Source of the DNA: Tolypeutes matacus
Taxonomy: Eukaryota > Chordata > Mammalia > Cingulata > Chlamyphoridae
Length of the DNA: 64,000 bases
Assembly (NCBI GenBank): GCA_026826555.1
Contig: JAKSZT010053764.1
Span: 14,094,543 to 14,158,542, forward strand
Reading direction: 5' to 3'
Shown here: piece after piece, positions 55,321 through 64,000 of the stretch
Layout of the letters: the number at the start of each line of letters is the position of its first letter
Numbering within the stretch: position 1 is the stretch's first letter
Position numbers and translations under genes: made by a program
The notes under the pieces: model-generated
Told to the model about the DNA's origin: nothing
Databases searched by the model: none
The model's input: only the letters and a program-made list of their open reading frames with translations

Positions 55321-56916
55321 AACCTCAGATTCTCAGGACATGTAAGAGTCAGAAAAGCAGTTTAGCATTTCCATGGGAATGTTGAAGGGTGGTTGGTGCA
55401 GAGGTAGAACTGCAAAGCACCAGGGCCACTAAAGACCTGGAGTATCAGCGGGGATGGGGCATAGACTATTCCTAAAGCTTTCTGTTTGACAGCATGAGTC
55501 CACTTGGTCTCCCACTGATTACAGCAAAGAACAAGCAGCCTCCGGATGAATGGAGGTTGTTTGGAACCAAGGACTGGCATCCACAGTCCAACTATGCAGG
55601 CAACCTCTTGTCATCACTTGCTCAGGCTATGGAATCAGATCACTTGAAATACCTGTCTTTGGCTGTGTTTCTTGAGGTGGGATGTAATGAAGGAAATGAA
55701 TCTGGCTTTCAAGCTTAATTCACAATCACTGATAGCATTATCTTTCTTCCTGTTCATAGCCTCAGGAAGTATTTTGCTTTTCATTCCTGTTTGATAGTAA
55801 ATCTCTGTGGAACCTGTTTGGCAGATTATTGGGGGCCTAGGATCCCTGTTTAGTCAGTAATGGTAAGAGTATTAACTGTGACTAATGCATTTGGTGTTAG
55901 TAAATATAATACCAGTATAATTCTATGGCAAACCTTACATTCATTTCTATAAAACCCCATTAGATTTCCATATACCAAGCCTTAGCACAGTCTTTTAGTG
56001 CATATAAATGCTATCTATGTGTATATGTTTAAATATACATAGGAAATGATGTTATTTACATGAACATATTTAATATAAAACGGTCTGTCCTGCTTCTCTT
56101 TTATTTCTCATTGTTGATCTTGTATGTTACATACTGCAAATCATATTTGTATAGTGGACTTTGAGTTGTTTCAAGTTTATTGACTTTCCTAAGGAAGCTG
56201 TGGGGGGAATGCCTTTTGAGGAAGGGGAGTGAGTCTGTCCTGTCACTCACAAAGTAGACCCATTGGTACATCATGGTCATTTATTAGCAACTGTGTTAAC
56301 TGTGTCCTGTATGGCTTGTATTTTCATCTACTATATTACAGCTCAGCTGCACAGAGAGTGCCTAGAGAGGTAATCTGAATTTTAAAGAAAGTGTTTCTAG
56401 ACGATAAATTGCTAGAGATCAGAAGAATGCATTTCCAGTGACCCAATTTGAGATCAGCAATTAATTAACTATACACAGAAATGTCACTTAAAGAAAAGCT
56501 GTTGTCAATATTCTGAAATGTATTTTATAGATTTGTGATTAACTTCTAATTATAGACTAATTATCCTCTTCATTATCATAGAGGATCTCATGTGTTGACA
56601 TGGAATCTATAAATGCTGCCAAGGAAAAAGCGTGGCTATAATATGCTCTCATATTGCTTTCTGTGTTTTCTTCACCACATGAGCAAAGAGAAAAGCAGGA
56701 AGTCAGTCCTGTGTTACCTCAGTAGCAAAACTGGCAGCTTGAAGACCCTGGGGTTAAAATGCAGTGTGTTCAGCAACCAGGGAAATGCCTCCAGTGTACT
56801 CTCAGATTTTCCTTCTAAGAGAAGTTTAAGGTGATTGATAAAAGTGAGAAAAATGAGCTTTGTTTCCAGATAGCAGCCTTGAGATGAATTACTGAAGCAG
56901 GTGGCTTGGAACTGAA
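55321..56916. other. Repeat-poor unassigned sequence
   Basis: About 1.6 kb without a recognised transposon or exon. AT-rich in the second half. Possible unique or conserved DNA, but a single sequence cannot show this. Confidence 0.35.
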
Positions 56917-56933
56917 TGTGTGTATATGTGTGC

Positions 56934-56999
<66 letters not shown>

Positions 57000-57052
57000 C
57001 AGATAGATAGAGAGAGGGAGAGGGAGAGAGAAATAGAGAGAGAAAAAGATAA
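56917..57052. repeat. Compound (TG)n(GA)n microsatellite
   Basis: About 13 TG units with small interruptions, then over 20 uninterrupted GA units, then imperfect GA/GATA/GGGA purine sequence. The minus-strand frames of 99-133 codons here (Ser/Leu then His/Thr repeats) are translation of the repeat and not genes. Confidence 0.97.
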
Positions 57053-57530
57053 ACAGGGGCCAAGGGGCCAACAGAATGTGTCCATATGTATTTGAGAATT
57101 TTTCTGCCCGTGAAAGAGAGGGAGAAAAAAAACAACACTCGTGTTTCCTCAGAAAATGAAATGGAAGGTTCAATAGAACAGAAGACAATGTTATCGCTCC
57201 TGAGAGAAGGATTCAATCATATTGGTGGCTGCTTTTTGGTTACTTGTGTGCTACCTTGCTAGATCTAATCTCACTACTCTACAGATATGCTTTCTTTTCT
57301 ATAGTAAATAATACCATCGTCCCCCTCTGTTTATTGGCCACAACTTTTATTACCCATATAAATCTAGAAGTCACTTCTCATTTCATTTAAGTCTACTAGA
57401 AAGACAAAGTACCCAGGCAGGTTGTGTTTGGCCAATGAAAGCCAAAAGCCTTCACCTCCCATGGGTCTCAGGCATGCACTGGAAACTCGTTGATTCAGTG
57501 GGATGGAGAGTCAGATGCCTTATACCACAA
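57053..57530. other. Unassigned sequence
   Basis: A phrase 'ttggccaatgaaagcc' recalls an old LTR, but nothing can be assigned. Confidence 0.35.
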
Positions 57531-57534
57531 TGTA

Positions 57535-57660
57535 ACTTTCCACAAGGGCAGGATTTTCTAAGTCCATTCTGTGTACTGTCATATTCTTAAAACTCAGTAT
57601 AGTGAATTTGTTCATATCAGGTGCTCAGTAAACATTTGTGGAAAAATGAATAAATGCACA
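57535..57660 (+). repeat. L2-type LINE terminus
   Basis: 'ccacaagggcaggattttct' and 'caggtgctcagtaaacattt' form a diverged L2 3' terminus. Confidence 0.6.
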
Positions 57661-57772
57661 TGTCCTGTTTTGGTGATTTGCTGGTCCTCTGAGCTCCATT
57701 TTCTAAGGGCACACTTTACAGCAACTTAAAATTTGTCTTCTTTCTCCTCTCTATTCTCTCTCTATCTTTCTG

Positions 57773-57793
57773 TCACACACACACACACACACA
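57773..57793. repeat. (CA)n microsatellite
   Basis: About ten CA units after a CT-rich stretch. Confidence 0.9.
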
Positions 57794-58544
57794 TTCTCAG
57801 CTGCTATAAATTAGGATTTATACTGTGGGCTTTGTGTGTCCAGGACTCACCATCAATTTTCTTCCTTTGGAAAGGAAAATATATGACGAAGTCTTAAGAA
57901 GAATGATTATCATAGTGATTTATTAAGATAAGTCACAGAAGGGAGTATCAAAAGAATCATATCTGAGGATGAAGCCTACAACCCTTTCTCTGGATGGTCA
58001 TTATTTTCTCTGTTCACTTAACTGTAAAGTGACATTTACTTGTATATTCAAAAACCAAAAGCTTTTGATGATGGGAACAGGAAGATTGACCAGGACTTGT
58101 TCCACCCAGGATTTTTATAACCTCAAGTTAAGTATTCTTATACCCCACTGACTTTGCCATTCCTTTCTATTTTTTCCAAAAATTATGAAGTCACTGGCTA
58201 GACATCTTTTAGACTCTCAAGGGAAACATGACTCTGATTTCTGACAATGGTCTGAAATCCCCCTTAACTTCCAATCTAATCCCAGGTCTGTCTTCTCTCT
58301 CTTATTATTCCCTTGCTTTTTATTTATTATTTGTTTACTGAACAGCAGAAATTCCACCATTATAAGATAAAGGGTGGGAGCATTTGGGGCCATAAAATGA
58401 TGCCTCTGAGATTGTTTATGATCATAACTGATGATTCTCCAGGTATATTATGTAAGAGGTAGAATGCACACCATTATTGTGGACCTGTAGGAATGATCCT
58501 TACTTGCCTCTCTAATGCAGATGAATGATACAATCCCTACTAAA
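57794..58544. other. Unassigned sequence
   Basis: No repeat or exon recognised. Confidence 0.35.
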
Positions 58545-58573
58545 GCTTTTTTTTTTTTTTTTTTTTTTTTTAA
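58545..58573. repeat. Poly(T) tract
   Basis: About 25 T residues followed by 'aaggtacagg'. Like the tract near 8510, it could be the tail of a severely truncated antisense SINE (sense tail 'ggtacct' then A). Confidence 0.7.
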
Positions 58574-59227
58574 GGTACAGGATAAGCCAAGGATTTTGCC
58601 AGTAACTGTATACAAATATGATGAAGTCACTCATGTTGGATTGTAGTTCTGTATCTTTGAACTACCTCTACATCCGTGAATTGACTAGGTTGGCTTGGAT
58701 AGACAAATTCATAAGAGATATTTTACTAGGATAATTATACCTTTCTCTGGGTCTCTGGTACTTGGACCTTTGTCCTGAACATCTTGTCCCTGTTGACAAG
58801 TTCACAAAAAACCTAATTACAATCAGACGGTTGCTTGTTAAGCATAGAGTCAAATAAAGGGCAGTTAGCCATCTGATTCAAAGTTTTAATGGCACTAGTT
58901 TCTGAGGACTTTATGGGTACTTTCCACAACAGGGAATCAAGTAGGTCAGCTGCTTTGGCCATAATGTTCTACCCCTTGAAAAGTGTTTGGATGTGCATGC
59001 CCCATACTTGCTATTGTGACTCTCCTTCATTCTTCTTCCATGGTTGTCAAAATTGCTCTGATTATTATATTCTTTCTTTAGATAATCAGCTTAATATCTT
59101 TCCCTTTGCTGCCTCTAGAGCAGGCTTTCTTTTTCTCTTATTCCCCATGTACTTCAGAGACAGGGATGGTATAAGGTTCTTTTTTCTTCCTCCCCACCAT
59201 TTCTAGCCCATTTCACTCTCTTTACAC
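58574..59227. other. Unassigned sequence
   Basis: No repeat or exon recognised. A plus frame of 105 codons (58889-59206) has no domain. Confidence 0.35.
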
Positions 59228-59250
59228 TCACACACACACATGCACACATA
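59228..59250. repeat. Short (CA)n tract
   Basis: Interrupted CA repeat just before the L2 segment. Confidence 0.8.
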
Positions 59251-59259
59251 CCCCTACTC

Positions 59260-59515
59260 CTTTAAGATATGTCATATGGGGGTATAATTTACAACACCTC
59301 CTCTTGCCATTATCCACCAAATTCCTAGTCACTCCCCCTATACAGTGAAGAATCCGGGCATGGCTCCTAGTTTTCCTCCCAACTCCAGCCTTGTCACCTT
59401 TGCTGATAACTAACATAATCATGGACAAATCATTCAACATCCTGGCCTCTTCTCCTTTCACTACAGTTCAACTACTCATTTCCATCCCATGCCTTCTCTT
59501 CTCTCCAAAGTGCTC
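59260..59515 (+). pseudogene. L2 ORF2 endonuclease-domain remnant
   Basis: The text around 59395-59470 ('tgctgataactaacataatc', 'ttcaacatcctggcctct') aligns by eye with the L2 endonuclease stretch that encodes GDFNIHVDDPSNTLASQ. All frames are broken. It continues after the inserted provirus at 61275. The minus-strand frame here is not real. Confidence 0.6.
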
Positions 59516-60257
59516 TGTTTTAGTTTAAGCAGGTGAATTTTCCTTCAATCTGTTCCTTTTAGTCCAGGCTGGCAGTGGCTCCAATCATACAGATCATGCA
59601 AAAAAAAAATCCTGTTGGTTTGGCATGCAGTACACAGGGGTCCAAACCATCAGACAGTAGGACTTTCCACAGATCCTTTCTGGATAACTGTACCTCCAAT
59701 CCTAATTTGCATTAAAGTAACTGACTGGGTCCATATTCAGTTAAAACCTCACAGGGAGCACTATTCTCTGAGGGCCCACTTTCCAGAAACTATGAATTTT
59801 CTAAACCATCGATTTCTGGTTTCTTTGTGCCCGGGAGCTCAGTTCTCAGCTTATTCCTTTCCTCTCACATTTTACTATAAGCTGCAAGGAGAAACCAGGC
59901 TGCGATTTCCTCATTTAGTTTGAAAACCTCCTTTGCTAAATATCCCAGCTCATCACTTTCAAATCCTGCTGTTCATTAGACATCAGAACTCAATTTCACC
60001 AAGTTCTCTGTCACCTTAAAACAAGGCTTACCTTTCCTCCAGTTTCCAATAACACACTCATCATTTCTATCTAAGGCCTTAGCAGAAGTACCTTTAGTAT
60101 CCATATTTCTACCAACAGTTTCTTGAAAACAATTTAAGCCTGTTCTATCAAAGAGCTCACAATTCTTCCAGCCTCTACCCATTACCCAATTCCAAAGCTG
60201 TTTCCACATTTTTGGTATTTGTATTAGCAATACCCCCACTGTCCAGGTAACAAAACT
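59516..60257 (-). mobile_element. MaLR internal region, fragment
   Basis: On the minus strand, just past the LTR, the text reads 'aaaatgtggaaacagctttgg', 'aattgggtaatgggtagagg' and 'gaagaattgtgagctctttg', the start of a MaLR (MST/THE1-like) internal region. An 88-codon frame is open (60239-59976), but MaLR internal regions are not known to encode a product. The left end may retain a few bases of the 3' LTR (tgttttagttt, 59517). Confidence 0.7.
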
Positions 60258-60548
60258 TGTTTTGGTTTCCTAGGCTGCTCAAAGCAGATATCATGAAATG
60301 GGCTGGCTTAAACAATGGGAATTTATTAACTTATAGTTTGAGGCTGAGAAAATATCCAAATCAAGTCATCACCCAAAGACTAGCTGCCAGCAATCCTTGG
60401 CTCCTCTGCCACATGGCAAGGCATATGGTGGCATCTGCTGATCTCTACTTTCTCTTTCATGTTTTGTTGATTTCAGCTTCTTGCTTCTGTGGTGTGCGCT
60501 CTCTCTCTCTGAATATCAGTCTCTTATAAAGGACTTCGGGAGGAGGAG
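60258..60548 (-). mobile_element. MaLR-type 5' LTR (family A), part 1
   Basis: Antisense: 'tttggtttcctaggctgctc', 'ggcttaaacaatgggaattt', 'ccttggctcctctgccacat', 'cttataaaggacttcggg'. It is continuous with the internal region on its left, so it is the 5' LTR of a provirus. The LTR is broken at 60549 by a younger one and resumes at 61148. Confidence 0.8.
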
Positions 60549-61147
60549 TATTAGTCAGCCAAAGGGGGGCTGATGCAAAATGCCAGAATCTGTTGACATT
60601 TATAAAGGGTATTTATTTAGAGTGGAAGCCCACAATTACCAGGCCATAAAGCATAAGTTTCTTCCCTCACCAAAGTCTATTGCCACCTGTTAGAGCAAAA
60701 TAGCTGCCAACGTCTGCCAGGGTTCAGGCTTCTTGGGTTCTTCTCTTCCCAGGGCTCCATTTCTCTCTGGGCTCAGCTCCTCTGTTTCCTCCACAAGGTC
60801 AGCTGAAGACTATGAGGCTCTCTAGGCTTTGCCTCGCTCCACAAGGCCAGCTGTGAACTGTCAGGCAAACAGCTCGTCTCTTTTCCCGGCGCCTTCTCTC
60901 CTTCGTCACAACCAAGCTCCTCTGTGTGCTTACTTTCTGGGGCTCTAGATTCAAAACTCCAACTCTGACCTTTGTCATGTCTTTTATCTCTGAGTCCCCA
61001 CTCACCAAGGGGTGGGAACTCAACACCCTACTGATGTGGCCCAATCAAAGCCCTAATCATAATTTAATCATGGCCAGAGGAACAGACCAGTTTACAAACA
61101 TGATCCATATCTATTTTTGGAATTCATAACTATATCAAACTGTCACA
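60549..61147 (-). mobile_element. LTR family C nested inside LTR family A
   Basis: 599 bp, the inverse of the complete LTR at 30142-30718. It starts 'tattagtcagccaaagg' and ends 'ttcataactatatcaaac' plus tgtcaca. The TATA-like box and AATAAA are kept. A clean flanking duplication is not visible, and a piece of the host LTR is missing at the junction, so the insertion may have been followed by a small deletion. Confidence 0.85.
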
Positions 61148-61270
61148 CCCCTTAACTGAAGTAGCCTCATCAAAAGTCCCCACCTGCAATGGGTTCCCAC
61201 CCACAGGAATGAATTAAATCCAAGAGCTTCTTTTTCTGAGGTACACACAGTTTCAAACCACCAAATGCCG
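61148..61270 (-). mobile_element. MaLR-type 5' LTR (family A), part 2
   Basis: Resumes with 'ccccttaactgaagtagcct' and 'catcaaaagtccccacctgc', and ends 'cagtttcaaaccacca', the far end of the interrupted LTR. Confidence 0.8.
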
Positions 61271-61274
61271 TTTT

Positions 61275-62568
61275 TATAAAATCTCAATTTCCAACCTCTT
61301 TCTCTCTGATGACCACCCTTGTCCATACATTGCCCAGTGCAATAAGCCCTCAGCCCATCCAGATCCCCAATAGACTGACAACCCCACTTGCTCACTACTA
61401 TTTGCCCTCTCTTCCTGATCCCAGATTCCATGGCCTAGTATTAGCCTCACTTCCTTGCAAATAATTTCAACCCCTTGCCTCTTCTCACCCTGTATTGTGT
61501 TCTTCTGGCAAAGCTGCAACTCTATATGAACTTTGGATCCTCCTTCTTCGTTCCTGCATACCACTCAAACACCTGAACACTACTGGAGAAAAATCACATC
61601 CCTTAGATAAAACCAGTTTCACTTAAATTCATTCTCTAATACGTAATTTCAATTCAATACTCCCTGGAAATCCTACTATGATTTGTTAATAGTCTCACTT
61701 TCACTTTCCCTGAGGCAAGAGTTTCATGCCTTCTCTTTTGGCAAATTTCCCACTCCCCTTATTTTACCCTCATTCTCAGTTGATAACCTTCCTTCATAAT
61801 TCATTGAAGAATAGTAGCCATCAGGTGGGAACAATGGTATCAACACTTGTACTCATCTGCTCCCTTCTTACTGTCCCTCCTCCTGTGAAGGTCAAGTGGA
61901 GGTCAAACTTGTTTCCTTTCTTTTCTTCTCAACAGCTATATGTTTTATCATCTTCCATCTTATACACACACACACATACACACACACAAATACCTCCATT
62001 AACCACATATTCCCTGACAGCTTCTATTTCATTTATCTGCCACCCATCAAAAAAGATTTTCTTGAAAGAGTTGTCTACATACAAATGCTGTCTCCACTTC
62101 CTTATGTTACATTCACTCCTTAACCCATTATAATCTGCCTTCTAACCTAGATGTGCCTATAAATTAACAAAGTTATCAGTGATTTCCATACTGGCCAATA
62201 CAAAAGACATTTCTCCATCTTTATCCCCTTATCTTGCTCAAACCCTCATTTGAAACAGTTGCTTCTCCCTCCCCCTCTAGCACTCTCCTCTCTGGTCTAC
62301 AGCTCACCCACATGCGTGATAGTCTCCCTCCCTCAGTGACCACTATTTTTCCAGTTCTATGGGTCCTGTTTCTCCTCTATCTGACATCTCAATGCTATAA
62401 TTCCTCAGGGCTCTATCCTGGACTGTCTTCTTGCTCTACACATACTCTCCAGGTGTTTTATAAATCATTTGGCTTTAAGGACCATAAGTATACTAATGAT
62501 TTCCACATTTACTTTTCTGACTAGGCTTGTCCCTTGAACTCCAAACTAATACACACATGCACACATAT
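61275..62568 (+). pseudogene. L2 ORF2 linker and reverse-transcriptase remnant
   Basis: 61275-61900 follows the L2 endonuclease-to-RT linker. At 62045-62130 'gattttcttgaaagagttgt', 'ctgtctccacttccttatgt' and 'cactccttaacccattataa' match the L2 RT start (LLERVVYTRCLHFLNSHSLLNPLQ). At 62395-62415 'taattcctcagggctctatc' is the decayed GVPQGSVLGP box, and at 62480-62540 the YADD region and its downstream sequence are recognisable. Stops and indels are numerous. Confidence 0.75.
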
Positions 62569-62693
62569 GTTGCCGGTCAGGTGCCGGTCAGGACCTGGGT
62601 CCGTGAAAACGGTGCCGCGGATGAGAAAGAAAGAATAAGACAAAAAGAAGAGAAACTGGGATCAGGGGTCTCTCCGTCCGATATGGATAGAAG
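62569..62693. mobile_element. CpG-rich insertion of unknown origin within L2
   Basis: About 125 bp that does not fit L2. It has eight CpGs, a direct duplication of tgccggtcagg (62571-62581, 62582-62592) and purine-rich text. L2 text resumes after it. acacat occurs just before (62561-62566) and after (62694-62699), possibly a short target duplication. It may be a retroviral or other young repeat fragment. Confidence 0.5.
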
Positions 62694-63665
62694 ACACATC
62701 CCATTTCAATCTGACAACTCCACTAGGATAATTCCCAGGCATCTGACATTTAAATGCACAAAATATAACTCCAATCTTCTTGTCAAAATTATTCCTTCCC
62801 TACCTCTCTTGTCCCCATCTCAGTTGGAAAGGCTCTCCACTTGCCCTGTTACTCAAGTCAGGAGCCCCCTATAACCAATCTATTTGCAAATTCTTTCTAT
62901 TGTATTTCCAAAATATTTTACTTCCCCTTTGGCCCAGGCCTTCATCAGCTCTCACCTGGAACAATGCAACATCCTACAGACTGGTCTCCCCACTTCCAGT
63001 CTTGTTCTTCTCAAATGCATACTCTCTACAACCAAAAGCATGACCTCTTCTAAAAAGCTTATATCACCAATTGCTTAAAACCTCTAACTGCTTTCCATTG
63101 CACTAAAAATCAAACCAAATTACCTACTATTGCCTACAAGACCCTAATGAACTAGAACCTGCTATCATTCCAAACATACCTCACCACCTGCTATCACTCA
63201 TTATGTACTAACTCCCAGGGTCTTTTTTCAAATCATGGAAATTCCAAGCTTTTTATCTACCTGGCATGGGGTGTGGAGTGTGGAGTGTGCAGTGTGGGTT
63301 GCTCTCCTCCTCACCCTCATTCTTCACAAGGGTCCTCCTACTCATCCCTTAACGCAGTCTCAGCTTCAGTGTGAGACCTTACCTAATCAGCCTGCCTAAA
63401 GCAGTCCTCTCCCCCCACCTGCACACATACACTACTCACTATCTCAGCCCTCGGTTCATTTCCTTTGTAACATTTAGCAGTACTTGCCATTCCTTTGACA
63501 CACATTTTAAGAATTTTAAGTTGTGTTGGTTTGTCTCTCCCATTAGAATTAAAGTATGTGAATGAAGAAACTTTGTCTGAGTTGCTCACCATTGTATTCC
63601 CCATAAGAGTGTCTACCATGTGAAAGTTTTCAAACTGTATTTCTTAAATGAATAAATAAGTAAGT
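62694..63665 (+). mobile_element. L2 LINE 3' portion, resumed after the insertion
   Basis: 'cccaggcatctgacatttaa', 'tcatcagctctcacctggaa', 'cctacagactggtctcccca', 'cctacaagaccctaatgaac', 'tccccataagagtgtctacc' and a GAATAAAT-like terminus follow the L2 3' order. With the pieces from 59260 onwards this is one of the longest L2 copies I can see here. Confidence 0.8.
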
Positions 63666-64000
63666 ATCTCTAAATCAAGATTGGAGATGTCCTTGCATTT
63701 TCACTACAATTGCCATTTTTTAAAGGAGATTTTTTGGTGTTTTCTTTTTAAAGAAGGAACACAATGGAAAAAGCCATATGGAGGCCTTTAGAGAGTTAGA
63801 ACCTGGGCCTGCATTAGATAAGCCATCCAGATTCTCAAAAAGTTTTATGTTTGTGTTTGGGGGAAAGAGGGAAGAGGCGTGGAGGGGCATGTTATGGAAA
63901 GGGTGGAGAAAAACTTCTTCAGAGTCCAAGCACTCTCAAGGAGGTATGCATTTTCTAATTTAGAAGGACATTACCCACAGACACAGAGAATCTGCCTTTC
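63666..64000. other. Unassigned sequence to the window end
   Basis: No repeat or exon recognised. Short overlapping frames on both strands show no domain. Confidence 0.35.

Noticed and set aside
56714..57216. Three overlapping minus-strand frames with long Ser/Leu and His/Thr runs
   Set aside because: They are translations of the GA and TG microsatellite and end in unrelated flanks.
59976..60239. Retroviral protein remnant on the minus strand
   Set aside because: It falls in a MaLR internal region, which is non-coding in the families I know. The frame shows no protease, RT or capsid motif.

Overview
This window looks like non-coding nuclear DNA from a placental mammal, most likely a xenarthran (sloth, anteater or armadillo). 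The main evidence is a set of tRNA-derived SINEs that resemble the xenarthran DAS-type family. They carry box A and box B promoters, the typical cassette around 'ttgagcacctgcttccca', and tails of A or AAAT. LTRs of a kind I associate with Xenarthra, a mammalian L1, and many worn MIR, L2, MER5 and MLT1 copies shared by all placentals agree with this. The species cannot be fixed from the sequence alone. I found no intact host gene, no convincing exon chain, no rRNA or functional tRNA and no CpG island. The longest open frames fall in repeats or have no recognisable family.

Layout. 1-10 kb: the end of an LTR, a TG/TA microsatellite, an old L2 3' region, a MaLR-type LTR with a 5-bp target duplication, an L1 tail, several MIRs and a SINE with a perfect 10-bp target duplication. 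11.3-14.9 kb: an L1 with a tandem-unit 5' UTR, a broken ORF1, a large internal deletion and a duplicated 3' UTR, bracketed by two tRNA-SINEs. 15-24 kb: old LINE, MIR and MER5 remnants and a short hAT element. 24.7-25.5 kb: a dimeric SINE that seems to have been inserted together with about 220 bp of unrelated 5' sequence. 25.5-34 kb: repeat-poor DNA with a 32-nt U6 snRNA fragment, a complete solo LTR and a cluster of octamer motifs. 34-49 kb: MLT1-type LTRs, MIRs, a MER5 element with a perfect 8-bp target duplication, and a second copy of the hAT element with a perfect 8-bp duplication. 50-59 kb: a SINE, another MaLR LTR, an antisense L1 3' region, L2 and MER5 remnants and a TG/GA microsatellite. 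59.2-63.7 kb: a long, decayed L2 split by a MaLR-type provirus fragment whose LTR is itself split by a younger LTR.

The window therefore reads as a record of successive insertions in gene-poor DNA. The possible functional content is limited to repeat-poor blocks that might be conserved enhancers (about 28.2-30.1, 32.1-33.8 and 55.3-56.9 kb). Family names for old repeats come from recalled consensus patterns and not from a database search, so boundaries are approximate unless a target duplication is stated.
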